A stretch of 64,000 bases of DNA from Rhodoferax sp. GTDB taxonomy: Bacteria > Pseudomonadota > Gammaproteobacteria > Burkholderiales > Burkholderiaceae_C. The notes below the pieces were generated by a model. That model did not search any database. It was given only the letters and a program-made list of their open reading frames with translations, and had not been told where the DNA came from. Shown piece by piece: positions 36,261-44,821 of this stretch. The position numbers and the translations under genes were made by a program. The DNA lies in NCBI RefSeq assembly GCF_028714215.1, contig NZ_JAQTMS010000012.1:35007-99006 (forward strand). The letters run 5' to 3'. Position 1 is the first letter of the stretch; each line of letters opens with the position of its first letter.

Positions 36261-36774
36261 CAAAATCCAAAACAATCATTTTCCACTGATTTGCCACCCT
36301 CGTCTTCACCGTGATGCTCTTCTGATCCACGGCAACGATTTTGGCTCCATTGGGCAAAGTCTTGCCCACTTTCAAATACTCGCTGGCGCGTGGACTTGAA
36401 TACTCCACAATCGCCATGCGTCCTTGCGGCGTCTCGAACACTCCGGAAATCTTCCAGAACTCGGGCGTCAGTGGCTTGGTTTTGCCATCGGGCGTGGCCA
36501 CAAGCACTGGTGTAGCCTCCCAAATCCGCAACTCCCGGCTCGACCTTGCCGGCACATCACTGGCAACCTTTGCGAGTATCGGGTCGGCGGTCAACGCCAC
36601 ATCGGGAGCTTGTGCTCGCTGCGCCGTCTCCTTTGACGGCGGTGTTGGCGCTGACGACGTCCGTCCTTCGCCCCAGCCGACGCCATAACCCGTCGCAGTG
36701 GCCAACAGCAGCCAGAGCAAACCAGCGGCATGCCACTTGAATTCTCTAGCTTTTTGCACCCAGAGCTTGTTCAT
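36244..36774 (-). CDS. GspC-like inner membrane protein lacking a PDZ domain
   Basis: The 176-residue protein has one N-terminal membrane helix (WHAAGLLWLLLATATGYGVG) and a periplasmic part ending in an HR-like domain (FWKISGVFETPQGRMAIVEY and GAKIVAVDQKSITVKTR). In classical systems GspC uses this domain to touch GspD and adds a PDZ or coiled coil; here the chain stops after the HR-like region. It starts 1 bp after the GspM-like stop and overlaps gspD. GspC-type role is inferred from fold pattern and position. Confidence 0.7.
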   Translation of the reverse strand: MNKLWVQKAREFKWHAAGLLWLLLATATGYGVGWGEGRTSSAPTPPSKETAQRAQAPDVALTADPILAKVASDVPARSSRELRIWEATPVLVATPDGKTKPLTPEFWKISGVFETPQGRMAIVEYSSPRASEYLKVGKTLPNGAKIVAVDQKSITVKTRVANQWKMIVLDFDVNNF

Positions 36775-36775
36775 G

Positions 36776-37369
36776 CTATTTGCCGAACGGCTGTACCGTG
36801 GAACCCGATGTTGCGGCTTCGCTTGACAGCACATAAAAGACGATGTCCCACTCAGCCCGATTTTGCACAATATTCACACGCTCCATGCGGTACAGCAGCC
36901 CCGACTCCGCCAAGCTCCGGGCGAATGAATTCACGCCCTGCGCATCAAACCGTGCCAGCACATTAATGGCATGCGGTGCCAGCCGCGTGGACAGCCCGAC
37001 CGGCGCCGCCGTTTGTGCCATGCCGCCGCTGCGCACACTGGATCGCCTAATCTGGCATTCGCTCAATCCCGAGGCTTCGCAAAACGCCTTGACCCGCTCC
37101 AGCATCGCCGCTGTGTTGTGGGCATCACTGCCGTGGCTTTGCGCCGCTGTTCGCCAAGCTTGCGCCAATGCCGCCACGGCGGCGCTATCGGCCATCGAAG
37201 GCCGCGCCGGCTGGGCCGTCGTTCGCAAACGCCGTACCTGCTGCTCCAGCGCGCGCGTCGCCTGCGCAGAGGCCGCGTTCTCGTCCTGTTGATCCAGTGT
37301 CCAGGCCAACAGCCCCACCGCCAGACTCATCAGAACCCAGGCAACAACACGTGAATAAACATTCCTCAT
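36776..37369 (-). CDS. GspM-like inner membrane protein
   Basis: The 197-residue protein begins with one membrane helix (VAWVLMSLAVGLLAW), followed by a coiled-coil-like segment (ALEQQVRRLRTTAQP) and a C-terminal ferredoxin-like domain (INVLARFDAQGVNSFARSLA, LYRMERVNIVQNRAEWDIVF). This plan and its place beside the GspL-like gene match GspM/PilO proteins of the inner membrane platform. It overlaps the GspL-like gene by 4 bp. Confidence 0.75.
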   Translation of the reverse strand: MRNVYSRVVAWVLMSLAVGLLAWTLDQQDENAASAQATRALEQQVRRLRTTAQPARPSMADSAAVAALAQAWRTAAQSHGSDAHNTAAMLERVKAFCEASGLSECQIRRSSVRSGGMAQTAAPVGLSTRLAPHAINVLARFDAQGVNSFARSLAESGLLYRMERVNIVQNRAEWDIVFYVLSSEAATSGSTVQPFGK

Positions 37370-38469
37370 GCGGGCGCTCCCAACCCGACCACCGCTTTCA
37401 ATTTCAGCCGAAAACGAGCCAGTAGCGGGTTCGCAAAGTCAAGCAACTCGACTCGCTGCCACAGGCCAACTGCCTCAATCGCCGCAATCGCCTCATCCAG
37501 ATCCACCGCCCCACCATAACCCGATACCAATCCCAGCTTGACTTCATCCCGGTCAATTACCAACTCGCGAATCAGCAGTCCACGAGCGGCCAGCGGTTCT
37601 GCCAACTGCCGTAACAGGTCATCCAATCGCACGCCACGCGTCAACTGCCGCACCTCGTTGACCCACTGCACATCCTCCGTCGACGCCCCGCCCGAACGAC
37701 CCTTGGCATCGCGTGTGCCCTGATCCAGCAAGTGATCAAGTTCGGCTTGGGCTGCCAACTTCGCTTGCGCAACACGGTGCCCGCTGGCCAGTGTCCACCC
37801 CGCGTGGGCCCCCGCCAGCCCCAACGTCAACCAACCCAGTATGACCCACGCCAGCGGCGCCCTGAACCAGGCTGCCAAACCATGCACTGGCGACTCTGCA
37901 CCGAATACTGGCACCGCTTGTGCCGCTTTGGCCCAGCGTCGCCGGCTGAGCACCCGTTCACGTGCCGAATCGGCCGCCTTCGATACCACTGTGTCGCCGG
38001 AAAATGCCTTCAATATTGGCTCGCCCGGCATCTCCGGCCACCACATTGCGTCCTGCAAATGTCCACCCTCAAAACGCAAAGCTTCAACCCCCGCCGCGCA
38101 GGTCTGAACCACCGTGCCTCGTGTCGGCACCTCGCCCCAAAGCGATTCCGGCAACACGCGCCAATGCGCCTTCCCCGCGCCCAACTTGAGTTGCAGGGCA
38201 CTCACCATTTCTTGGGACCAAACCCACACGTGAATCTTGGCCCCCTGACGCACAAAAATTCCACCGCAGTGGGCAAATGGTGCCAGGCGGGTCACCTGCA
38301 AACCGACAAAACCGGACACTCGATGCCCAGGGACACCGCTGGCGTCGAGCGCAAAGTGCACGCAAAACTGCCGCCCCAGCACCAACACCGGCCCACGCCC
38401 CCACAGCTTGCCGGTCGGCAGCGGTAACTCTTCAGGGTTGGAAAAAAGGTAACAGGGGTACTTGCGCAT
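37366..38469 (-). CDS. GspL-like inner membrane platform protein
   Basis: The start at 38469 gives MRKYPCYLFSNPEELPLPTG, 38 bp inside gspK. The 367-residue protein has an N-terminal cytoplasmic part to about residue 220, one membrane helix (WVILGWLTLGLAGAHAGWTL), and a periplasmic ferredoxin-like domain (LLIRELVIDRDEVKLGLVSG). GspL ties the ATPase GspE to the platform; the N-terminal part is divergent, so the call rests on layout and gene order (K-L-M). Confidence 0.7.
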   Translation of the reverse strand: MRKYPCYLFSNPEELPLPTGKLWGRGPVLVLGRQFCVHFALDASGVPGHRVSGFVGLQVTRLAPFAHCGGIFVRQGAKIHVWVWSQEMVSALQLKLGAGKAHWRVLPESLWGEVPTRGTVVQTCAAGVEALRFEGGHLQDAMWWPEMPGEPILKAFSGDTVVSKAADSARERVLSRRRWAKAAQAVPVFGAESPVHGLAAWFRAPLAWVILGWLTLGLAGAHAGWTLASGHRVAQAKLAAQAELDHLLDQGTRDAKGRSGGASTEDVQWVNEVRQLTRGVRLDDLLRQLAEPLAARGLLIRELVIDRDEVKLGLVSGYGGAVDLDEAIAAIEAVGLWQRVELLDFANPLLARFRLKLKAVVGLGAPA

Positions 38470-39505
38470 CAGAAACGTTTGCTTGACCAGGGGCCACCAA
38501 GAAAAAACTTGCCAGATTATCGGTGAACCGGTAACTTGGGCCAATCGACTGCCCGTCGGCCCCGACAGATGGGGTCGGCATCCACTCGAACTGGGACAGC
38601 AAGAACGGCACCACAAGGTTATTGCTGCCCCGCTCCAGCACCAGACGGCGCGCCAATCCGCCCGTCTCCAGTGTCACAGTCAGCCGTACCTGCCCCCGGC
38701 TGCGCACTGCAAAGCGGCTGCCTCCCAAGCCAGCGCCCTCGTTTAGACTGCGATAAGCCAGCAAGTAGGGGGAAAGCAAAGGCTGCTCACGAGACTGATC
38801 GCGATCTGCCACCGCAGCCGCGGCCTGGTCCGCGGAGAGACCGACAGCTTGCAACACCGCTGCTGGTGCGGTCCACAAATTCAGCAGCGAATTGGGTGCC
38901 AGACTGACCCAGTCATTGCAGCCCCGTTTCACCCACTCCGATTTCATCTGCGTCCATCCAAACACCTGCCACAGCTCGCGCGCATCCAGCAAAGGCTGGT
39001 TGCGCGGCGCAGGCAAGCCAGCGGCAGAGTACTCGAATGCCTCCGCGCCATTGAGTCGCTTCAGTGAATCGGCGTCAATGTAATCCTGCAAGGTATCGCT
39101 CATCACATCGACCTGCTGTGGGTTGGCGCCACATAGCGCAAGCAAGCGCCGCACTTCATCCGCCCCAGAGCTGTTCAATCCGACCAGGCCTTGCATGTCC
39201 TGCAACAGCACGCTCGTCCCCTCGCCCATCTGATAACGTGTGGAACTGTCCAGCTGCAATATTCGCGGCCCCACTTGAGCACCCGCTCCCAGCGTCTTGT
39301 ATGTCAATACCAGATACGCGACCTCGGCCACAGCACGCTGCTGCGCCAGCAAAAGGCGCAACCGTTCCTGCGTGTCATGGTTGGTACGGGAGACCGCCAA
39401 CATGGATGTGCTTACACTGGCAATCAGAATCGTCAGTCCGGCCAGCAGCCAAAGAATTGCAGCCAGCGCAAAACCCTGATCTCGCGGCAAGCGTTGCCCT
39501 GTCAC
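38432..39505 (-). CDS. gspK: Minor pseudopilin GspK
   Basis: The GTG start at 39505 overlaps the gspJ stop (GTGA) and gives a short prepilin leader (MTGQRLPRDQG, first residue read as Met) before FALAAILWLLAGLTILIA. As in other GspK proteins, the glutamate at mature position 5 is missing. The 357-residue length and the helical domain (VGLNSSGADEVRRLLALCG) fit GspK, which caps the pseudopilus tip with GspI and GspJ. Confidence 0.85.
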   Translation of the reverse strand: MTGQRLPRDQGFALAAILWLLAGLTILIASVSTSMLAVSRTNHDTQERLRLLLAQQRAVAEVAYLVLTYKTLGAGAQVGPRILQLDSSTRYQMGEGTSVLLQDMQGLVGLNSSGADEVRRLLALCGANPQQVDVMSDTLQDYIDADSLKRLNGAEAFEYSAAGLPAPRNQPLLDARELWQVFGWTQMKSEWVKRGCNDWVSLAPNSLLNLWTAPAAVLQAVGLSADQAAAAVADRDQSREQPLLSPYLLAYRSLNEGAGLGGSRFAVRSRGQVRLTVTLETGGLARRLVLERGSNNLVVPFLLSQFEWMPTPSVGADGQSIGPSYRFTDNLASFFLVAPGQANVSDAQVPLLPFFQP

Positions 39506-40188
39506 TGCGATACTCCCAGCCCAAAGGGCACTCTGAGACTGGCCTGCGCCAAGCCTGTTTGCGTCAGTCCAGCAAAGACCCACCGGTGCACAATGGACCG
39601 GCGAACACGGTCCACCACCTGTACTGCGCGCGGCAGCGCCTCATAGGTCACCGTTTCTGGAGCCGAGGTCAATGGTGGCCACACGTCGAACACTTCCCCC
39701 GCGGAATTCATGAATTGAAAGCTGACTTCCTGTTCCCAGCGTGCCAGCATGATCGCGGCGCCACCTTGAGACACCATGAACATACCCCAAGCAGCTGTGG
39801 TTGGCGCATCCTTCGATTCCAGTTTATGCACCGACAGTGTCACCGGCACTGGTCGGCCGACGTCCGCGTCCGCCTGCTCCAGCCACCAAGCCGAAAAACT
39901 GCCAGCACTGCCGCTGGCCGGCGGTTGCGCCGCCTCTGGCGCAAGCACCAAACCGTGAAAGAAGTCGTCCACCCCAAAACCGCTAACCCATTGCCGTTGC
40001 CAGCCTGCCGCGCCACGTGCGGAAGCGCGCTCGAACAAACCAATTTGAAACATCGCTTGCGAAAAAACCGTGATCACTAGTGAAAAAATCACCACCGTGA
40101 GCAAAAGCTCCAACAAAGTCAAGCCACGTTGCCGACAAGCTCTATCGCCGAGCGCAGCGTTGGCTCGTCTTTTTCCGGCCAACATCAT
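39502..40188 (-). CDS. gspJ: Minor pseudopilin GspJ
   Basis: The start at 40188 overlaps the gspI stop. The leader ends ACRQRG and the mature part begins LTLLELLLTVVIFSLV, keeping Glu5. The 228-residue protein has a globular domain with WEQEVSFQFMNSAGEVFDVW, consistent with the larger minor pseudopilin GspJ. It overlaps gspK. Confidence 0.85.
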   Translation of the reverse strand: MMLAGKRRANAALGDRACRQRGLTLLELLLTVVIFSLVITVFSQAMFQIGLFERASARGAAGWQRQWVSGFGVDDFFHGLVLAPEAAQPPASGSAGSFSAWWLEQADADVGRPVPVTLSVHKLESKDAPTTAAWGMFMVSQGGAAIMLARWEQEVSFQFMNSAGEVFDVWPPLTSAPETVTYEALPRAVQVVDRVRRSIVHRWVFAGLTQTGLAQASLRVPFGLGVSQ

Positions 40189-40652
40189 GGCGAAACCACC
40201 AGGCCGGAAACGCCATTGAGCGTACTGCCGGCCAGCCGGTTCCAACCCGGCAAGCGGGTGTCGAACTCAACCCAGACCCGGCTGCTGCCGGACTGCAGCA
40301 ACCGCACATGCACGGCAAACACCGCCAGTTCCATGCGCAGGGGACCGTCATTTGCGTCCAGCGTGGTGCGCATGGGTGTGAGCGGCCGAGATTGCCATTC
40401 CAACACAAACTCGGCAAACGCCTGCTTGCCACTGGGGCTGATCGCCGGATTGACAAGCCCCAAAAACTCCACGGCGCGCAATTGCGCAAAAGCCTTTGCC
40501 TGTTGCTCGTTAAGGCTACGCATGCGTGTATTGACCTGGTATACCCAGTCAAACAAAAGCGTGGCACTGAGCGCCAAGATAGTCAGCGCCACCAGCATTT
40601 CCAGCAGGCTGATACCGCTGTCTTGAGGACGGCGTTTAGGACCGGCTTGCAA
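40185..40652 (-). CDS. gspI: Minor pseudopilin GspI
   Basis: No ATG is available before the prepilin motif. The best start is a TTG at 40652 behind GGGGGAAC, giving a 12-residue basic leader (LQAGPKRRPQDS, then G) followed by ISLLEMLVALTILALSATLL with Glu5. A GTG further upstream is an alternative. The 155-residue length fits GspI. It overlaps gspH by 17 bp and gspJ by 4 bp. Confidence 0.8.
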   Translation of the reverse strand: MQAGPKRRPQDSGISLLEMLVALTILALSATLLFDWVYQVNTRMRSLNEQQAKAFAQLRAVEFLGLVNPAISPSGKQAFAEFVLEWQSRPLTPMRTTLDANDGPLRMELAVFAVHVRLLQSGSSRVWVEFDTRLPGWNRLAGSTLNGVSGLVVSP

Positions 40653-41073
40653 CTGCCTGTTCCCCCAGGGAAAGATCACACATCGGTGAAAGCAAGCGCA
40701 CATAAACGTTCACCTGCTGCGCGACGACGGTCAACGTCGCCGTACCGGCACGACAGTAACCGGTGCGCAAAAAACGCAAATTACCGGCATCCACCAGAGT
40801 CCAGCCCGGTGGCAATACCACCCGGTAGCGTGCCGGCACCGTGGCCTGTGCCCCCAGGACCTCGGTCAGACTCAAATCCTGTCCCACAAACACCGCCACC
40901 GCTGGCAGTTGCTGCAACTGTGCCCGCACTTGAGCCAACGCTTGACGTCTTTGCAGACCAGCATACCAGCGGCTCATGTTCGGAAACACCACAGCCACCA
41001 GCAAGCCCAACAAAGTCAGGGTCACCATTACCTCAATCAAGGTAAAGCCTCGCACGACAACAGGCCCGCGCAT
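40636..41073 (-). CDS. gspH: Minor pseudopilin GspH
   Basis: The 145-residue protein has the short leader MRGPVVVRG and the mature start FTLIEVMVTLTLLGLLVAVV with Glu5. The globular part (ARYRVVLPPGWTLVDAGNL) is of the GspH/FimT type. It lies 11 bp after gspG. Confidence 0.85.
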   Translation of the reverse strand: MRGPVVVRGFTLIEVMVTLTLLGLLVAVVFPNMSRWYAGLQRRQALAQVRAQLQQLPAVAVFVGQDLSLTEVLGAQATVPARYRVVLPPGWTLVDAGNLRFLRTGYCRAGTATLTVVAQQVNVYVRLLSPMCDLSLGEQAVASRS

Positions 41074-41084
41074 CGGTTTTGCGC

Positions 41085-41546
41085 CTATTTGCTCGCAATA
41101 TCGGCGGCTGTTCCCTCACCACCGGGCTGCCCGTCCGAACCCAGTGAAATGACAGAAAACTCGCGCCCATTGCGCCCTGGCAATTCATACAGAAAAGGGT
41201 TGCCCCAGCCATCCTTGGGCAAAGCGCCGTCAATGTAGGGACCTTTCCAGAGCGTGCGAACCGGCTCGGTATCGGGTTTTTGCACCAGCCAGTTCAAGCC
41301 GGCGCTGGCCGGCGGCGGCGCATTGATATCCAGCGCCATCATGGACACCGCGTTTTCCAGCAATTTGATCTGCACCTGCGTGCTCTGTACTTTCGATGTA
41401 TCCACCTTGCCAAACAGCCGTGGCCCGACCAGACCTGCCAGCAGACCGATCAGCACCATCACCACCAGCATCTCCAGCAAGGTAAAGCCTGCTTGGCGCA
41501 CCCGCCCGTCGCGGGACTGCAGGAGAAAAGTTTGGGATTTTTTCAT
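41085..41546 (-). CDS. gspG: Major pseudopilin GspG
   Basis: GspG polymerises into the pseudopilus that pushes cargo through GspD. The 153-residue precursor has a leader ending VRQAG and the mature start FTLLEMLVVMVLIGLLAGLV with Glu5. The signature GPYIDGALPKDGWGNPFLYE and the calcium-site region SLGSDGQPGGEGTAADI are present. No prepilin peptidase gene lies in the window; the type IV pilus PilD probably processes it. Confidence 0.95.
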   Translation of the reverse strand: MKKSQTFLLQSRDGRVRQAGFTLLEMLVVMVLIGLLAGLVGPRLFGKVDTSKVQSTQVQIKLLENAVSMMALDINAPPPASAGLNWLVQKPDTEPVRTLWKGPYIDGALPKDGWGNPFLYELPGRNGREFSVISLGSDGQPGGEGTAADIASK

Positions 41547-41570
41547 TCAGATCCTTAAAGCAATCAACCA

Positions 41571-42794
41571 TCAAATCACGTTGGTCAGGCTGGTTACAGC
41601 CAGGATCACTGAAATCATGACCCCCCCCAACACCACCGAAATCAGCAAAATGGTAACCGGCTCCAACAGTACCAGGAAGCGCTGAATACGTTGCTGGCTG
41701 GCGCTTTGGTAACGTGCAGCCAAGGTCACCAACGTCTTGTCGAGAGCGCCCGAGCGCTCGCCCACTCGCACCAGCGCCAGCGCTGGGGCATCGAGTAGGC
41801 GCTGCTCAGATAGCGCCGCCACCAAGGACTTGCCTTGACGCACCGAATCGGCAACGCGCTGTCCCTGAGCTGCCAGAACCCGAGCGCGCAAGGTACTGTT
41901 GGCCTGCGCCAATGCTTCCAACAAACCGACCCGGTGCTGTGTGAGCACAGCCAGCATGGCGCTCCAACGGTAAAGTTCGGCGTCCACCACCCACAAACCC
42001 AGCACCGGCATGCGCCCCAACAGTTCCCAAGCCCTCTGGCGCACCGATGACTGGCGCGCCGCCCACACCATCAACAACACCGCAGCAGTGACGGCCACCA
42101 TCAGCGTCACGGCATGCGAGGCCAGCCACAAACCAGCATGCAGTACCCATAGACTGATCAAGGGCAAATCAGCTTTCGGATTGGCGAGAATCGTCGCAAA
42201 CTTGGGCACCACAAAAACAAACACCACCAGCATCGCCAAAGCCCCGCTGCTCATCAGCACCGCCGGGTAAAGCAAGGCGTTGCGCACCTCGCGGGCGAAT
42301 TTGTCGTCGGCCAGTAGTTGCTGGGCAGCGGCGCGCGCCGCACCCGCCAGGCGCCCCGTGGACTCGCCGGCCCGTACCAGTTCTGTCACATAACGCGGCA
42401 AGCCCAGCCCACTGCCAGCCAGGGCCACAGAAAATGCCACACCGCCGCGCAGACTGGTATTCATCTTGCCCAGTGCCGCACCCAAGGCCGTCAGCGCGTG
42501 TCCTTGCTGCAGGCTGTCAATGGCATCGGCCAGTGCCACGCCGGCCTCCAGAAGGGTGGCAAGCTCATCGAGTAGCCAGACGCGCTGTTGCGCCGTCACT
42601 TTCCGGTCGCTGACCGCCTTGGCGACTGTGCCGACCTCCATGGCGGTGCCCCCCGGGCTGGCGGTCCGCAAATCAAACACGCGCAGGCCCTGAGCCGCCA
42701 ACGCATCCACCGCTGCTTGCGCATGCTCGGCCTGCAGCTCGCCACGGCGTCTTTGACCCGTGGCATCGGCAGCCTGGTAAAAAAAGTTCAACAC
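41571..42794 (-). CDS. gspF: Inner membrane platform protein GspF
   Basis: The 407-residue protein has two repeats of the GspF domain (LDELATLLEAGVALADAIDS near residue 75 and the second near residue 275, LAVLTQHRVGLLEALAQANS) and three membrane helices, including the C-terminal EPVTILLISVVLGGVMISVI. It is the first gene of the leftward array. Its promoter must lie in the 253-bp region shared with the rightward exported-protein gene. Confidence 0.93.
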   Translation of the reverse strand: MLNFFYQAADATGQRRRGELQAEHAQAAVDALAAQGLRVFDLRTASPGGTAMEVGTVAKAVSDRKVTAQQRVWLLDELATLLEAGVALADAIDSLQQGHALTALGAALGKMNTSLRGGVAFSVALAGSGLGLPRYVTELVRAGESTGRLAGAARAAAQQLLADDKFAREVRNALLYPAVLMSSGALAMLVVFVFVVPKFATILANPKADLPLISLWVLHAGLWLASHAVTLMVAVTAAVLLMVWAARQSSVRQRAWELLGRMPVLGLWVVDAELYRWSAMLAVLTQHRVGLLEALAQANSTLRARVLAAQGQRVADSVRQGKSLVAALSEQRLLDAPALALVRVGERSGALDKTLVTLAARYQSASQQRIQRFLVLLEPVTILLISVVLGGVMISVILAVTSLTNVI

Positions 42795-42904
42795 AACGGG
42801 GCTACTTTCAAGGTACGGGTCTTGAGCGGAAGTTTAAGCGCAAGGGTTTTTACCAACGTTGCAAAAAAAATACAAACTCGCAAGATCTTTTGCATTCAAG
42901 ACAG

Positions 42905-42932
42905 TTGCTCTCTGGAAAAGCGCTGATATACT
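42905..42932 (+). promoter_or_regulatory. Predicted promoter of the exported 554-residue protein
   Basis: TTGCTC (42905-42910), a 16-bp spacer and TATACT (42927-42932) form a sigma-70-type promoter. Transcription would begin near 42939 and leave a leader of about 109 bases before the start at 43048. The leader contains a small hairpin (GTCTT-GCA-AAGAC). Long leaders are common for very abundant, stable surface-protein mRNAs. Confidence 0.5.
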
Positions 42933-43047
42933 GCGCTGGCGGAGGAAATGAGCTACGCGCGGTCTTGCAAAGACATGTCGAAGCTGCTTGGCCTAAGCGA
43001 TTACTTATTTTCAACCCCTTTCTCATCAACTTCATGAAGGATTCGAG

Positions 43048-44712
43048 ATGAAACAAAAAATGAAACTCGTAGCAGCAATTGTGGCGGGTATCGGCGCTAT
43101 TTCTGCGCAAGCGGGTCAATTGGCTGGTAACCCCAGCACCATTTACGCAGCAGAAGCGGTTACCAATATTGCCAACGTGCCGGTTCCTACCTTCACCTAT
43201 CAGACTTCCGAGCCCATTAATGGCCCGGTAGCTGGTACTAACACCATTTATGTGGTGTTCAAGGCGACTCAAGGCACATGGCGTGCCGCTACGGCAACTG
43301 CTGGCGGCGCTCCCGCTGGCATTGGCCCGGCCGCCCCCACGGTCAAGCTTTTGGCTGCTGCCTCTGGTTCGAATGCGGCGGCTGTGGCTCTGAACGGCGC
43401 CTTGGTAGTTGCTCCGGTGGTGATTAACGGCGTCACCTACACCTCCTCCGCTGGTGTCGGCGCTGGCGCCAACAACACGCTGGTGTACAGCTTCACTATC
43501 CCCACCAATGCCATTTACGGTTTGGGCTCGAACATTTATTTCGGCTCGCTGGATGCTGGCGATGTCGCCCTCTCTGACCGCATTGGGTTCCTGACTGGTT
43601 TGTCGGCTGCTCTGGGCACCGGGGCCTTTGATGACTGCGCTACTTTCACGGGCGGCGAGGTCAAGGTGAAGGCGACGCTGGGTAACTCGACTGGAGCGCA
43701 AATCGACACCATCGCGCCAAACGATCCAGAAAAGGTCTTGCTCAAGTCTGCTCTGGGCATTGCGGTGGACGTAACCGCTTCTGCCGATACGGCCAAGATT
43801 GATGCCATCGCCAATGTGAGCAAGACCTTCACCCGCACCGCTGCTGGCGGGACGGTTGAATTTGCAAACCTGGGCACCGTCAAGATGACCAATGCCGTCC
43901 CGGCAACGACCAACCTGACCGGTGGCGCTTACAACGTGGCAGCAATTCAAATTGCTGCCAACACCTTGGAAGTGACTGTCAATGGTGACTTCACTGGTCA
44001 GACCGCTGCTGGCTTGTTGTCGCTGAACTCGGCTGCAACCTGTGCAGTGGGTACTACCATTGCTGGCGGTACTACAACACTGAATCTCGCCAAGACCGTG
44101 GCAACGCTGACCTACCCGATGAACACTGCCGGCTTGCCTGGTACTGGCGTCGCGAGCTATGTTTGCTACACGCCTATCGGAACGGTTGCATTGAATCCTG
44201 CGGCCTTCACGGCGAGCGTGAAACTGATTGATGCCACACCGGCAGCCTTCAACTACGGCAAACTGGCGGTTGGCGCATCTTGCCCAGCAGTCACGTTTAC
44301 CTCGTCCCTCAATGCATCGCGCGTGATCGTGCGCAACTACAGCCCGGCGGCTGCCAATGCCTACGGCTGGAACCAGTATACCCGCGTGATCAACTCCGGA
44401 TCACAAGACGCCGGTGTGACGGGATTCTATCTCTATGGCGACGGTAGCATGGGGACCGAGAAGTCGATCGCTGCATTGGTGAAGAAGGCGGGCAGTGTCA
44501 CCTTGTCGAACACGGCGATCGAAGCCCTGTTGGGCGCACCGGTGCAACCGGCCGGCGTGACCACCAACCCACGTCTGGTGATCCAGGCTCCGACCAGCTC
44601 GCTGCGCGTGCAGAACTACATTGTTCAGCCTAATGGTGCATGGTTTGAAGCATCTGCCGGTCAGAACGAAATCGGTTCCGGCGCAGTCACCTTCACAGGC
44701 ACTCAAGAATAA
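43048..44712 (+). CDS. Abundant exported protein, candidate surface-layer protein and type II secretion substrate
   Basis: The start follows GAAGGA and opens a signal peptide (MKQKMKLVAAIVAGIGAISA, cut near AQA). The mature protein of about 530 residues is rich in Ala, Thr, Val, Gly and Asn, poor in Trp and Arg, and mostly beta-strand-like (TLVYSFTIPTNAIYGLGSN, ASYVCYTPIGTVALNPAAF). Four scattered cysteines are visible. Ala, Gly and Thr codons such as GCT and GGT are frequent, unlike the neighbours, which suggests high expression. It has its own promoter and a strong terminator and lies between the two arms of the type II system, facing gspF and followed by gspE. No homologue is recognised; a surface-layer role is inferred from composition and context. 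Confidence 0.7.
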   Translation: MKQKMKLVAAIVAGIGAISAQAGQLAGNPSTIYAAEAVTNIANVPVPTFTYQTSEPINGPVAGTNTIYVVFKATQGTWRAATATAGGAPAGIGPAAPTVKLLAAASGSNAAAVALNGALVVAPVVINGVTYTSSAGVGAGANNTLVYSFTIPTNAIYGLGSNIYFGSLDAGDVALSDRIGFLTGLSAALGTGAFDDCATFTGGEVKVKATLGNSTGAQIDTIAPNDPEKVLLKSALGIAVDVTASADTAKIDAIANVSKTFTRTAAGGTVEFANLGTVKMTNAVPATTNLTGGAYNVAAIQIAANTLEVTVNGDFTGQTAAGLLSLNSAATCAVGTTIAGGTTTLNLAKTVATLTYPMNTAGLPGTGVASYVCYTPIGTVALNPAAFTASVKLIDATPAAFNYGKLAVGASCPAVTFTSSLNASRVIVRNYSPAAANAYGWNQYTRVINSGSQDAGVTGFYLYGDGSMGTEKSIAALVKKAGSVTLSNTAIEALLGAPVQPAGVTTNPRLVIQAPTSSLRVQNYIVQPNGAWFEASAGQNEIGSGAVTFTGTQE

Positions 44713-44729
44713 TCAACTTGCCTGATTTG

Positions 44730-44755
44730 AAAAAAGGCCCTTCGGGGCCTTTTTT
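44730..44755 (+). terminator. Strong rho-independent terminator with UUCG loop
   Basis: A6-GGCCC-TTCG-GGGCC-T6 forms a perfect stem closed by the very stable UUCG tetraloop, starting 17 bp after the exported-protein stop. The A and T tracts make it work in both directions. It insulates the highly expressed gene from the following genes. Confidence 0.93.
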
Positions 44756-44821
44756 CTTGGTGGCTACAACATTCGCTGACGGGCATGATGATGCGTTTAT
44801 CAAACCGGGTAGTATTGCAGG

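Noticed and set aside
37366..38616. Longer start for the GspL-like gene at 38616
   Set aside because: The extra N-terminal residues run antisense-like inside gspK coding sequence; ATG at 38469 gives a family-like protein.
42850..43950. Long minus-strand frame (366 codons) opposite the exported-protein gene
   Set aside because: It is antisense to a gene with signal peptide, promoter, ribosome site and terminator, has no ribosome site of its own, and its translation looks like codon-bias shadow.
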